NCBI RefSeq assembly: GCF_009903625.1
Contig: NZ_CP047569.1
Span: forward strand, 1,396,501-1,460,500
From: Microbulbifer sp. ALW1
GTDB lineage: Bacteria > Pseudomonadota > Gammaproteobacteria > Pseudomonadales > Cellvibrionaceae
Direction of reading: 5' to 3'
Length of the DNA stretch: 64,000 bases
In this document: positions 19,692 through 29,447 of the stretch, piece after piece
Layout of the letters: every line of letters starts with the position of its first letter
How positions within the stretch are numbered: position 1 is the stretch's first letter
Notes under the pieces: generated by a model
Told to the model about the DNA's origin: nothing
The model's input: only the letters and a program-made list of their open reading frames with translations
The model's database searches: none
Made by a program: the position numbers and the translations under genes

Positions 19692-21521
19692 TTAGACCAG
19701 GTGTTTGTTGATCGCCGCGATTAACTGCGGAAAAGCGATCGGCTTGGTGAGGTAGTCGTTCATGCCTGCATCCAGCGCCGCATTGCGCTGGTCACTAAAG
19801 GCCGCGGCCGAAAGGCCGATGATCGGTGTATCACAAAATGCCGGGTTCTGGCGAATTTTTTGCGTGGCTTCGATGCCGCTGAGCCCGGGCATCTGAATAT
19901 CCATAAAAATCAGATCCGGGTGCATGGCCTGGACTTGTTCGATTCCCTGGCGGCCATCGGCGACAAAGGTGGCATCCACCTTCAGATCATCACAGAACGC
20001 CTGCATCAGTGTCTGGTTCAGCGCGTTGTCTTCAAAAATCAGAATCCGGATACCGTCGAGTGAGCGGGTTTTTTCCTGCTCACCACTTGCTATTGGTGTG
20101 GGGCTGCCGTGGCGCAAGGGCAACAATACCTGGAAGCGGGTGCCGACATTATTTTCACTTTCCAGGGAAATACTGCCGCCGAGGAGTTCCACCAGGCTGC
20201 GGGTAATTGGCAGCCCCAATCCGGTACCGCGGGCTTGCCCACGGAGGGATTTGTCCACCTGCTCAAACGGCTCGAAAATAATCGCCTGTTGCTCCGGCGG
20301 AATACCGATACCGCGATCCATCACCTCGATCGCAAGCTGTGTGTCGTTCCGGTTTTTCAGCGTGAGTGTAATGGCGCTGTCGGCCGGCGAGAATTTGATG
20401 GCGTTGGCGATCAAGTTGATGAGTATCTGCGACAGCTTGCCGCGGTCACTGCGAATATACGCGGGCAGGGTGGGGTCGATATCACAGTGAATACGCAGGT
20501 TCTGGCGAATGGCCTGGGGTTCGCAGGAAACCAGGATGCAGTCGATCAAGCGCTGTAGCGGGAAGTCCTCCTCCACCGCTTCCATCTTGCCCGCCTCGAT
20601 CCGGGATATATCCAGCACATCGTTCACCAGCTCCGCCAGGCGCTGGCCGCTGATGGAAATTTTTTCGAGGAATTCACGAAAATCCTGCGGCAACTCGAAA
20701 CCGGCACTGCGGCTATGCAGTACCTGGCTGAAACCGACAATCGCATTCAGTGGCGTGCGGATCTCGTGACTCATATTGGTCAGGAACTGGGTTTTGGAAC
20801 GACTGTAAAACTCCGCTTTTTCTTTGGCCTGTACCAGCTGCCGTTCCAGCGTCTTGCGCTCGGTAATATCCAGAATGACGCCGATCAATCCGCCAAGGCG
20901 GCCATCTTCCAGCTCGTAAGCAGCCTTGTTGAATATGACATCGTGCAGGCTGCCGTCGGCGTAGGCCACTTGAGATTCGTAAACCTGCTGGCCGCGCTGG
21001 TGCATCAACTCCAGGTCTTTCTCGTGATATACCTTGGCCTGGGGGCCAGGGGATACGCCATACACCGAGTGACCGACAATCGCCTGCCGCGACTTGCCGA
21101 GGAAAGCCTCAAACGCGCGGTTGCAGCCGGTGTAAATGCCATCGGCGTCTTTATAGAAGATGGGGGCGGGGATGGCGTCGATCAGAATCTGGAGGAAATG
21201 CAGTTGGTCGGACAGGGTCTTTTCGGTTTGCTCGTGCTTTTTCAGTTCCTGTTGGTACTCGGCATTGAGCTTTTCCTGGTGGGCCAACAATCTGGCCTGA
21301 CGTAGGTTAAGGCGCTGCTGCAGGCGATATAACAGGAAACCGGAGAAGCCGACCAGCGCAGTGGCCAGTAGTACCCGCAGCACCGAGCCGGCGAATTGGG
21401 TTCCCGGTGGCAGCTGGCTAATAATCAGCCATTCACTGGCACCCATTAACAGCAGTACTGCGAGCAGGGTTGGCAATATGTGATGAATGAGCGGCAACCG
21501 CGGCCCAATTGAGTGTTCCAT
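19692..21521 (-). CDS. Hybrid sensor histidine kinase with PAS and receiver domains
   Basis: 609 residues: two membrane helices (about 14-36 and 44-66) separated by only some ten residues, a coiled coil to about 105, a PAS domain (about 108-225, ending DITERKTLE), HisKA with phosphorylatable His252 in MSHEIRTPLNA, HATPase_c (N-box LIANAIKFS, G1 DRGIGIPPEQ, G2 RGTGLGLPI), and a C-terminal receiver domain with Asp541 in FMDIQMPG and a conserved Lys in YLTKPI. With almost no periplasmic part, sensing is probably through the membrane or PAS domain. No response regulator or Hpt gene is adjacent, so the partner is unknown. Confidence 0.94.
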   Translation of the reverse strand: MEHSIGPRLPLIHHILPTLLAVLLLMGASEWLIISQLPPGTQFAGSVLRVLLATALVGFSGFLLYRLQQRLNLRQARLLAHQEKLNAEYQQELKKHEQTEKTLSDQLHFLQILIDAIPAPIFYKDADGIYTGCNRAFEAFLGKSRQAIVGHSVYGVSPGPQAKVYHEKDLELMHQRGQQVYESQVAYADGSLHDVIFNKAAYELEDGRLGGLIGVILDITERKTLERQLVQAKEKAEFYSRSKTQFLTNMSHEIRTPLNAIVGFSQVLHSRSAGFELPQDFREFLEKISISGQRLAELVNDVLDISRIEAGKMEAVEEDFPLQRLIDCILVSCEPQAIRQNLRIHCDIDPTLPAYIRSDRGKLSQILINLIANAIKFSPADSAITLTLKNRNDTQLAIEVMDRGIGIPPEQQAIIFEPFEQVDKSLRGQARGTGLGLPITRSLVELLGGSISLESENNVGTRFQVLLPLRHGSPTPIASGEQEKTRSLDGIRILIFEDNALNQTLMQAFCDDLKVDATFVADGRQGIEQVQAMHPDLIFMDIQMPGLSGIEATQKIRQNPAFCDTPIIGLSAAAFSDQRNAALDAGMNDYLTKPIAFPQLIAAINKHLV

Positions 21522-21626
21522 GGCAAGGTCTTATTCGATCCGTACCCCTTCACACTACTCAAAGCCCGGGAAGGCGGCAATATTTCTATGGAGCGGAAAC
21601 CACTGACCGAGAACAAGTCGCCCATG

Positions 21627-21655
21627 AAAAAGGGCAGCTTGCGCTGCCCTTTTTT
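21627..21655. terminator. Terminator, strong symmetric hairpin
   Basis: AAAAAGGGCAGC (21627-21638), loop TTGC, GCTGCCCTTTTTT (21643-21655). It stops minus-strand transcription leaving the large GH43 gene and lies ahead of the kinase promoter. Confidence 0.88.
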
Positions 21656-21719
21656 GGGTTTGGTTCGGTTTGGTCCGGTTTGAACCTTTTCTTTAACTAA
21701 TGTGTAGAAATTGGCGTCA

Positions 21720-24700
21720 TCACTCTTGGTTCAGTAGCTCCGCCTCATACAGTGCCTGAATGTCGGCAGCGGGAATGGCGTCTGCATAGACTTTCAGCTC
21801 GTCCATCATGCCGGCGTAGGGGGTATCCCAGTAGTTCACGCCCAGGGCAAAGTGACGCTCCGCCGCAGTGCCGAAAATATCCGGGAAGTTGTTGCCGCCG
21901 AAGGCCAGCTCGCCGTTGATGTACATATTGACTTCACCACCATTCACACTGACCGCCAGCTGGCTCCAGGCATCCTGAGGAATCTGGATACCGGTATTGG
22001 CGTCGTACCAGGCGGTGCCGGACCACAACATGGTGTCGCTGCCGTGGCCGTTGGGCAGCAGGCTGATCCAGCTTTCAGTGGTGGCCCAGCCGAAGAAGCT
22101 GGTGGTGTAGGCGGTGAGTGCCGAGGGGCTCAGCCACAGGCTGAAGCTGTAGTTGTGATCCTCGATCAACCCGTCCGGCAATACCACGCCAGATGCGCCG
22201 TCGAATACCGCGGCCTGGCCGGCAACACCGTCGGCATAGGTGATGCTGCCACCGGCGGCGTCGATCAGATTGCCGACCACATTACCCGCACCGAAATTGC
22301 CGGTGGTGTCATCCAGGGTTTGTTCGAAACCGTAGTGGGCTACAGGTTCGGGTAAGCCGCTGGATTTCACCGTGGCGGCGAAGGTTTTCACTTCCTGGGC
22401 ACCGTTCAGGGTCAGCGTTGCGGTGAGAGTGACTTCGGCATCGCTGCCTTCCGGACGGGTGACCACACCGGTGCTGCCCGATACCTCGATCGCGGCCGGG
22501 TTGGAGGAACTCCAGTGGATGGCGGCGGCGTAGGGGCCGGTTACCGGCAGCTGCAGATTGTCCGCAACCGCGGACAGGTCGCCCAGATCGAGAATCGCGG
22601 TAGCGGAAGCCAGCAATTCGGCGTCGGACTTTTTGTCGATATCCAGGAAGCGAACCTCCTCGGCGGTGAGGGCGGCCTCGTACACTTTCAGCTCATCGAT
22701 CAGGCCGTTGAACGGCAGATCCCAGTAGTTGACGCCGAGTGCGAAGGTTCCTGTGTTGCTGGAGAAAAAGTCGCTGAGGTTACCCGCAGAGAATTTCTGC
22801 TCGCCGTTCAGGTAGACGCTGACCAGGCCCTGGTTGACGGAAAACGCCATGTGGGTCCAGGCGCCTTCCGGAATCCGCTCGCCTGCGGAGCCATCGAACC
22901 AGGCCTCGCTACCACTCCACAACATGGTGTTTTCATCCCAGCTCTGAGGCAGGAAACTGATCCAGTTGTTGGAATAGGGCAGGCCGTTGTCATCGGTCTG
23001 CTCGTTGACGGCACCAAAGAAGGCGGTGGTGAATCCGGTGATTGCTGTCGGGTTGGTCCAGAAGGACACCGTGTACTCGTAGTTGTTGATCAACCCTTCC
23101 GGCAACAGCACGCCGTTGCTGCCGTCGAGCTGCAACGCTGAGCCTTCCTGGCCTTCGGTGTACGCGATGGTGCCGGTGTTGAAAATGCGGTCGCCGGTGG
23201 CGGTACCCGGAGCGAAGCGGCTTTCGGATTCCGCCAGGCTGTTTTCAAACGGGAACCAGGCAGTGCGGTTGTACGGCTGGCGCTGGGGAATGGTGATGTC
23301 GAAGGACTTACTGCTGGTGACCCCATTAAGGTCGATGTCCGCGGTGACGGTGATCGTCTGGTCGCCTTCACCCGCATTGGGGCGCGTTACGCTGCCATCG
23401 GCCTGAATGACATTTTCGTCGCTGCTGCTCCAGGTGATGCTGGCAGCACGGGTGCCGCGGGTGGGTAGCGTCAGACGGTTATCCGTGGAGCTTGTCGGCA
23501 GAACCAGTGCATCACTGATATTGGTGAGTACATCGGTATCCACCAGGTTATCCATCTTGGTGCCCCATATGGATTCGCCGCTGGCGGATACCGCAGTAAA
23601 CACCGGCACCAGCTTGCTGGAAGCTTCGTTCCACTGCCACTGGGTGACCCCCGCGTAGGCAATACTTTCACCGTCGATATCCAGGGTGAAGCTGATCTGC
23701 GCCGGGTTATCCACATCGTGCACATAGGTACCACTGACTTCGCCACTCACAGTGCCATCGTCATTCAGGGAAACGTACAGGGTGGGTTTGGCAGTGCGGT
23801 TAATGTCCTTGCCGTGGTTGATGAATTTGTAGGTACCGTTCAGGTCGTTGCTGTCGACGATGTTGTCCCCATCGATGGGCGCGTAGCGCTGGGGTGAAGC
23901 CACCAGCCAGCCGTCGGCATTCACGAACATCTCGTGTACCCGCACCGAGTGCTGTTCACCGCGGTTGGGGAAACGGGTGTGGGTAATCAGCAGGTGCTTG
24001 CCGGTGGCTTCGTCGTAGTAGGCAGAGTTGTGGCCCGGAGCCAAATAGCCGCGCGCGCCAACGGTGTCGCCCACATCCGAGGCGAATTCAAAGCCGCCCA
24101 TCATCTTCACCCCGTAAGGCGCGATGCTGTCCCAGTTGCCGCGGGCATTGACCATGTCATTGCCTTCCGCGTCCAGGAAGGGGCCGTCCGGGTTTTTCGA
24201 GCGGGCGATGCGAATGTTGTAGCCATCGGTGGAGACAAAGCCGCCGAACGACATGAAGAGGTAGTAGTAGTCACTCTCCGGGCTGTACAGCATGTAAGTG
24301 CCTTCAATGGCACTGTGGTCGCCGCCGGTAAGGTGTTTGCCGAAGCCCTGGCCGGGGAGCGGCTTGCCGGTGGTTTCATCCATTTCCAGGATAAAGATGC
24401 CGCCGGAGTAGGAGCCGTACGTCATCCACAGCTTGCCGTCCTTGTCGTAGAAGACATCCGGGTCGATGGCGTTGGGGTGGATCCAGGGGTTGTACTCGGT
24501 GCCGGTGAAGCCGTCGGGACCGTAGCCCGCCGCGAGTTCTTCCGGGGTCATGCCGGAGCGCATGAAGATACCCAGATCGGTATAGGGACCTTCGATGCTG
24601 TCTGCCATCGCGACGCCGAGATAGGAGCGCGGCGCGTTGCAGTCGCCGGCTTCGCTTTCCGGGTTGGCGCAGTGGTTGTAGTAGAAGTAGTAGTGACCGT

Positions 24701-25139
24701 CGTTCAGCTTGATCACATCTGCTGCCCAGGAACCCTGGTGGCCACCGACCCATTCCAGCCCCTCGGAAACTTCACTGGCGTAGGTGTTGAACAGGTGGTT
24801 CTGGTCGTTGACGCCTTCGGCGACAAAATCCCAGGTCATCAGGTCGGTGGATTTGGCAGCAGCCAGGTGGGAGCCGAATACATAAAAGGTGCCGTCGTCG
24901 TCGCGGATCACCGATGGGTCGTGCACACCCATATCGTTGTAGGCGATGGTGCTGCCATCTGCGGTGGGATCTGTGGCGTCCGGAACCTTTGGCCGCTCGG
25001 GCTGGGGCTCCGGTTCTGGCTGAGGTTTGACAATGGGGTCGTCATCGCCGCCGCCGGAACCCGAATCAAAACAGCCGGTGGTCGACAGAATGCTGGACAG
25101 CACTAGGGCCAGGTAACTGACCCGGTGGTTGGTCTTCAT
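21720..25139 (-). CDS. Large multidomain GH43 endo-arabinanase-type lipoprotein
   Basis: 1139 residues from the ATG at 25139, which has AGAGGG eight bases upstream; a 40-codon longer frame exists but lacks a signal. Lipobox TTGC (Cys23), then a Pro/Glu-rich spacer. The GH43 domain (about 66-425) has Asp74 in GVHDPSVI, Asp226 in NAIDPDVF, Glu279 in SAIEGTYML and LAPGHNSAYY. A beta-rich accessory domain (about 430-545) is followed by an atrophied Ig-like repeat (about 550-620), a LamG/concanavalin-like domain (about 625-825), a second Ig-like repeat (about 835-915) and a second LamG-like domain to the end. It probably binds and cuts arabinan at the cell surface. Confidence 0.92.
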   Translation of the reverse strand: MKTNHRVSYLALVLSSILSTTGCFDSGSGGGDDDPIVKPQPEPEPQPERPKVPDATDPTADGSTIAYNDMGVHDPSVIRDDDGTFYVFGSHLAAAKSTDLMTWDFVAEGVNDQNHLFNTYASEVSEGLEWVGGHQGSWAADVIKLNDGHYYFYYNHCANPESEAGDCNAPRSYLGVAMADSIEGPYTDLGIFMRSGMTPEELAAGYGPDGFTGTEYNPWIHPNAIDPDVFYDKDGKLWMTYGSYSGGIFILEMDETTGKPLPGQGFGKHLTGGDHSAIEGTYMLYSPESDYYYLFMSFGGFVSTDGYNIRIARSKNPDGPFLDAEGNDMVNARGNWDSIAPYGVKMMGGFEFASDVGDTVGARGYLAPGHNSAYYDEATGKHLLITHTRFPNRGEQHSVRVHEMFVNADGWLVASPQRYAPIDGDNIVDSNDLNGTYKFINHGKDINRTAKPTLYVSLNDDGTVSGEVSGTYVHDVDNPAQISFTLDIDGESIAYAGVTQWQWNEASSKLVPVFTAVSASGESIWGTKMDNLVDTDVLTNISDALVLPTSSTDNRLTLPTRGTRAASITWSSSDENVIQADGSVTRPNAGEGDQTITVTADIDLNGVTSSKSFDITIPQRQPYNRTAWFPFENSLAESESRFAPGTATGDRIFNTGTIAYTEGQEGSALQLDGSNGVLLPEGLINNYEYTVSFWTNPTAITGFTTAFFGAVNEQTDDNGLPYSNNWISFLPQSWDENTMLWSGSEAWFDGSAGERIPEGAWTHMAFSVNQGLVSVYLNGEQKFSAGNLSDFFSSNTGTFALGVNYWDLPFNGLIDELKVYEAALTAEEVRFLDIDKKSDAELLASATAILDLGDLSAVADNLQLPVTGPYAAAIHWSSSNPAAIEVSGSTGVVTRPEGSDAEVTLTATLTLNGAQEVKTFAATVKSSGLPEPVAHYGFEQTLDDTTGNFGAGNVVGNLIDAAGGSITYADGVAGQAAVFDGASGVVLPDGLIEDHNYSFSLWLSPSALTAYTTSFFGWATTESWISLLPNGHGSDTMLWSGTAWYDANTGIQIPQDAWSQLAVSVNGGEVNMYINGELAFGGNNFPDIFGTAAERHFALGVNYWDTPYAGMMDELKVYADAIPAADIQALYEAELLNQE

Positions 25140-25301
25140 GGGTGAATCCCTCTTGTATTTATTATCTGGAGCTTTCTCTCCGCTATTACCCCCTCCGATC
25201 GCACCCAGTACCGCAGTGCGCACAGAGAATGCCAGTGCCGACAGTGGGGCTGCCGACATCTCCAGCGCAGGGTAGCCGTGAATCTTGCCAATAGAGTTAT
25301 C

Positions 25302-25317
25302 GTATTACAATAATATT
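25302..25317. promoter_or_regulatory. AT-rich near-palindrome, candidate arabinan-regulon operator (copy 2)
   Basis: GTATTACAATAATATT, 163 bp upstream of the large GH43 start. The halves GTATTA and TAATAT are inverted repeats with one mismatch around CAA. It matches the motif at 6193-6208 at 14 of 16 positions. Confidence 0.42.
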
Positions 25318-25586
25318 TTGGCTTTTGTGGCCTGGAACTGCGGAGAAAGAGCCGCTGACATGGGCCGCAGAGTCCCGGAGCAGCCTGTATTCGTGATAAA
25401 TCGTTGATTTTTCGTGCAGGAAATGAAGAATTACGTGCCAGGCTATACCGATGGAGACCGCGCTGGCGTTCGCTGCGGGTCATTGTTCCCGGCTATGGCC
25501 CTGATAGCGCGGGTTTGATGCCGCCTGGATAGTTCAGTCGCTGTCCAAAATCTTCATTTTGTATAACAAAAATGGCGAAAAGCTCG

Positions 25587-25615
25587 TTGACGGACCCGAA
25601 ATAAGTGGCTAGCAT
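25587..25615 (+). promoter_or_regulatory. Candidate sigma-70 promoter for the 26083 receptor
   Basis: TTGACG and TAGCAT are separated by exactly 17 bases. If used, the transcript would carry a leader of roughly 460 nt before the receptor start. Confidence 0.4.
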
Positions 25616-26082
25616 GCCTAAAAGTAATACAAATAAGGTGTAAATCCGGCCTTCCCAGGGCGCTACTTGCAAAAGTGTTTGCCACCAGGGGAGAGGGACA
25701 CCAGATAAAAGAGAGTGCGAGCCGGCCCTGCCGAGACAAGCACCGAATAATAAGAGAGTCGAAGACCAGCGATGCGCGAGAGACGACTTCCCGGCCAATT
25801 CTGTACGGCCTGCACCACCAGTCGTTTATTGCCCACCCAATTAGCCTGTGTGGCTCTCATCTGCCCGAAACCGAATGGGGTTTGTGTTCCCTGAGCACAA
25901 GCGACCCCTTGACGCCTGTAATTCGCGAGTGGAACCCCGGCCGCCCAGAGGCCGGATACGTTGCGCAAGCCGGTTACAGACAGAAACCCGCGCGGAGGTC
26001 TGGCGCGGAAAAACCGGGAGTGGTGAATGCCCTCCCCGGAATTCGGCAACACAATAAAAACACCCAAGATGGGAGAGATAAT

Positions 26083-28869
26083 ATGTTCAAGCGACACCTA
26101 CTGAGTTCGTCCATTGCCATGGCGACGGCGTTTGGTGGTTTCAGTGCAGTGGCTATGGCCCAGAACGCCTCTTACGATGCACAAATCGATGAGTCTTCCG
26201 CACTCGAAGAGGTAGTAGTTACCGGCGTGCGTGCCAGTCTCGAAAAGGCTATCGATATAAAGCGCGATAGCTTCCAGATTGTGGACTCTATCGTTGCGGA
26301 AGATATCGGTAAGTTTCCGGACAATAACGTTGTTGAATCCCTGCAGCGTGTAACCGGTGTACAGGTAACCGACCGCGGCGCCGGTGAAGTGACCACGGTA
26401 TCCATTCGTGGATTAAACGATGTCACCACTACGGTAAATGGTCGCAATATTTTTACTGCCTCTGGCCGCTCTGTGGCGCTGGCAGATATTCCCGCTAGCC
26501 TGCTGGGGCAGGTTGATGTATTCAAAACCCGCTCCGCTGACCTGATTTCCAGTGGTATTGCTGGGCAGATCGATATTCACACCCATCGCCCATTTAACTT
26601 TGAAGGCAATAAAGTGGTCTTTGCCGCTCGCGGCATTCACCAGGAACAAGCGGATGCAACTGACCCGGTGATCAGTGCGCTTGCCAGTAACCGTTGGGAA
26701 ACCAGTGTTGGTGAAGTAGGTGCACTGGTGAACGTTTCCTACGCGAAAACCACCTTCCGCGACCAGGGCGCGAAGTCTGGTGCTGCTGTCCCGTTTCGCA
26801 CTGGTGAAGCGGATGCGCCGCTAGAGCGCCTGTTCGCTGGCTGGCAGCCAGGCACTGACCGCGGCCTGCCGTTTGAGCCGGGTTCCACTCTTGACGATGG
26901 TACTGAGTACCTGCTCGGTCGCGATGCCGTTATCCTGAACGACTTTACCGGTGAGCGCGAACGCCCTGCGGCAAACATTTCCCTGCAGTGGGCTCCCAAC
27001 GAAAGCTCTGAGTACCTGTTCGAAGCCTTCTACAACGGCTACCGTCAGGAGAGCGAGAACAGCCTGTTGCTGACGTTCACCGATGCCTGGTGGGCTATCG
27101 ACCCGGAAGATCCGGTCGAGCTTTTTGACGGTACAAACATCATTAAATCTCGCTACGTCAATGCCACCAATGCTTTCTCCAGTGGCGACTACGCGAACGG
27201 TAAAACGGACAGCTTTGTCTATGCCCTGGGTGGTAACTGGGATCTGAGCGATCGCCTCCGCCTGGAATCGGAAGTTGTCTATCAGAAGAGTGAATACGAA
27301 GACGAATTCCTGGCTTTGCAGACTTCCCGTGCCGGCGGTGGTATCCATCGCATGTTTGTGGATTTCAACAGCGGCGACGGTATTCCATCCATGGAATTCT
27401 TTGATGATCCGAATACACCGGACATCGATGAGAGCGATCTGACCAGTTCTGAACTCTGGTACATGAGCAGCATGTTCGACAATGCGGGTGCGCGTGAAGG
27501 TGATGCCGTTACCTTGACCCTGGACGGTAGCTACGATGCAGATTGGGGTATTTTCAGCAAAGTTGAATTTGGCCTTCGCCACGATAGCCGATCTGCTTCC
27601 GAAAGTTCTCGTGTAGCAAGCGCCGGGTGTAATGCCGCACTGGCCGTTGACCCTTGCTCCTTCCGCCCGTCTGAATTGGGACTGCTATCCGGTGGTGACG
27701 ATTTCTTCGGTAGTCGCGCTGGTCTTCCTGGTGGTTGGGCTGCTGCTGATGCCAACTGGTTGAATGCGAATAGTGATAACCTGCGTAGCCTGTACGGTCT
27801 GGCGACCTCTTCTCAGCTTTCGCTGTCCAAAAATTTCGAAATTGAAGAAGACCAGACTGCAATCTACGCGCAAACCGAATTTGCTACCGAGCTCGCCGGC
27901 CGCGAACTGGACGGTGAATTTGGTCTGCGTTTCCTGAATGTATCTTCGGATCTCGAGTTCACTGGCGACACCGCATCCAATGACGTATCGCGCCTGCTAC
28001 CGAGCATGATGCTGCGCTACCACCTCACCGATAACTTGCTGGCTCGTGTCAGCTATGGTGAAACCCTGCGTTTGCCGAACTTCGTGGACCTGAACCCGAC
28101 CATCACTTATGTCCCGGATGTGACGGACATCGGCTACGGTACTGCGTCCGGTGGTAACTCTGAGTTGGAGCCTACCGAGTCCCGCAATCTGGATGTGGCA
28201 CTGGAATACTACTTCGGTGATGCCAGCGCGCTGTACGCAACCTGGTTCCGTCGTGATATCGATGGGCTGGTAGTGCCATTCCGCAACTCTGTCACCATCG
28301 ATGTGCCGAACGATATTCCAGACATTGGTGAATACACTTACATCCTGAGCCAGCCAGACAATGCTTCCGATGGCGTGTTGACGGGTATCGAGCTGGGTGC
28401 AACCTACTTCCCTGAAAACCTGCCGGGCTTGCTGGATGGTTTTGGGGTTGTAGCGAGCTACACCATGCTGGATTCAGAACAGGACATCCCGGTCGTCAAT
28501 GCTGCCGGTGAAGTAACCGGTGTCGATAACCTGCCGATGTTCGGTGTTTCCGACTCTTCCTACAGTGTTGTACTCGCCTACGATAAGAACGACCTGGATA
28601 TGCGTCTTTCTTATGTGTGGCGTGAGGACTTCCTGGCTGCAAACGAAGCTGCTCTGTTTGCCAATCCGCTGGGTATTTACCACAGCCCGGAAACCAGCGT
28701 TGACTTCCAGCTGAGCTACGATGTCACCAGCAACTTCGTTGTGACTTTCGACGGTACCAACCTGACCGAGGAAATGCAGCAGGAGTACTACGAGTACCCG
28801 AACCTGTATAACTTCGGAAACTTCAGGTTCAGCCGCACCTTCGCGTTGGGCGCCCGCGTTTCATTCTGA
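26083..28869 (+). CDS. TonB-dependent receptor, Caulobacter/Xanthomonas glycan type
   Basis: 928 residues from the ATG at 26083, which follows GGGAGA by about six bases and starts a clear signal peptide (cleavage near AMA-QN). TonB box LEEVVVTGVRASLEKA, then a plug with NNVVESLQRVTGVQV and IDIHTHRPFNFEG-type sequence, then a barrel ending FALGARVSF. This matches the TonB-Xanth-Caul subfamily, whose characterised members often import oligosaccharides in place of siderophores. It lies divergent from the large arabinanase-like gene, so arabino-oligosaccharide import is an attractive but unproven role. A terminator follows. Confidence 0.92.
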   Translation: MFKRHLLSSSIAMATAFGGFSAVAMAQNASYDAQIDESSALEEVVVTGVRASLEKAIDIKRDSFQIVDSIVAEDIGKFPDNNVVESLQRVTGVQVTDRGAGEVTTVSIRGLNDVTTTVNGRNIFTASGRSVALADIPASLLGQVDVFKTRSADLISSGIAGQIDIHTHRPFNFEGNKVVFAARGIHQEQADATDPVISALASNRWETSVGEVGALVNVSYAKTTFRDQGAKSGAAVPFRTGEADAPLERLFAGWQPGTDRGLPFEPGSTLDDGTEYLLGRDAVILNDFTGERERPAANISLQWAPNESSEYLFEAFYNGYRQESENSLLLTFTDAWWAIDPEDPVELFDGTNIIKSRYVNATNAFSSGDYANGKTDSFVYALGGNWDLSDRLRLESEVVYQKSEYEDEFLALQTSRAGGGIHRMFVDFNSGDGIPSMEFFDDPNTPDIDESDLTSSELWYMSSMFDNAGAREGDAVTLTLDGSYDADWGIFSKVEFGLRHDSRSASESSRVASAGCNAALAVDPCSFRPSELGLLSGGDDFFGSRAGLPGGWAAADANWLNANSDNLRSLYGLATSSQLSLSKNFEIEEDQTAIYAQTEFATELAGRELDGEFGLRFLNVSSDLEFTGDTASNDVSRLLPSMMLRYHLTDNLLARVSYGETLRLPNFVDLNPTITYVPDVTDIGYGTASGGNSELEPTESRNLDVALEYYFGDASALYATWFRRDIDGLVVPFRNSVTIDVPNDIPDIGEYTYILSQPDNASDGVLTGIELGATYFPENLPGLLDGFGVVASYTMLDSEQDIPVVNAAGEVTGVDNLPMFGVSDSSYSVVLAYDKNDLDMRLSYVWREDFLAANEAALFANPLGIYHSPETSVDFQLSYDVTSNFVVTFDGTNLTEEMQQEYYEYPNLYNFGNFRFSRTFALGARVSF

Positions 28870-28900
28870 TCTCCGCGGAAACTTCCGCAACCTTCCTTTA

Positions 28901-28924
28901 GGCAGCCCTCGGGCTGCCTTTTTT
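28901..28924 (+). terminator. Rho-independent terminator after the 26083 receptor
   Basis: GGCAGCC, loop CTCG, GGCTGCC, then T6. Confidence 0.93.
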
Positions 28925-29447
28925 GTTCCCTTCAATTCAATCTGGTAATGCCGCGACTGATTTTGTGAAAAAGTCGGATAGCAGAGCTTTTTGCGGTGCT
29001 ATTGGATGATTTTGGCGATAAATATTGAAAAAGGTCTGTTGCCGCTAAAAATGTAAGTTTTATGTAAGGTAATTATTTCCAGGATTTTAATTGTTAGGAG
29101 GATATTTTCATTTTTGCGTTTTATTAGGCTGCATATCCCGGTGCACCCTTTTGGGCCTGTGTAAACGGGAGCTGGTGCGTCGCCCCAAAAAACAGACGTT
29201 CGTACTGAATGGCGCGGCTTTCCCTTTATCAATTGCTTGTTTTATTGGACTTTTGTCGAACAAAGTTTTGTCGCAAGTGCACAAAAAGAGACTTGGTTAA
29301 TTATTGTCAGGTTGGACATGAAATGCCGTTATGGGCATTTTTATTGGTGGGCCTGTAAGTTACTGAAAGGCAGCTTTTCAGGCGCCTTAATCAACAGATA
29401 ACAAAACTGATTCAGTAGAGATCCAACAAAAAAAGAGAGGGGGCCAA
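28925..29447. other. AT-rich leader region before the second large TonB receptor
   Basis: 523 bp, no credible gene. It contains a small hairpin AAATGCC/GGCATTT (29321-29340) followed by T-rich sequence, which could be an attenuator or a terminator of a short leader RNA. The receptor ribosome site AGAGAGGGGG is at its end. Confidence 0.5.
29321..29345 (+). terminator. Possible attenuator hairpin in receptor leader
   Basis: 7-bp stem AAATGCC/GGCATTT, six-base loop, then TTATT. It sits about 105 bp before the receptor start. The T-run is weak, so termination is uncertain. Confidence 0.35.

Larger units (their letters stand above)
25140..26082. other. Long intergenic control region before the first large TonB receptor
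   Basis: 943 bp between divergent genes. An in-frame open stretch runs from 25675 into the receptor gene, but its translation has no signal peptide or protein-like composition, so I treat it as non-coding. The region holds an operator-like motif (25302-25317) and a candidate promoter (25587-25615). Confidence 0.6.

Noticed and set aside
25675..26082. In-frame extension of the first large receptor upstream of its signal peptide
   Set aside because: The translation is not protein-like; the ATG at 26083 has a good ribosome site and begins a signal peptide, which an extension of 136 residues would bury.
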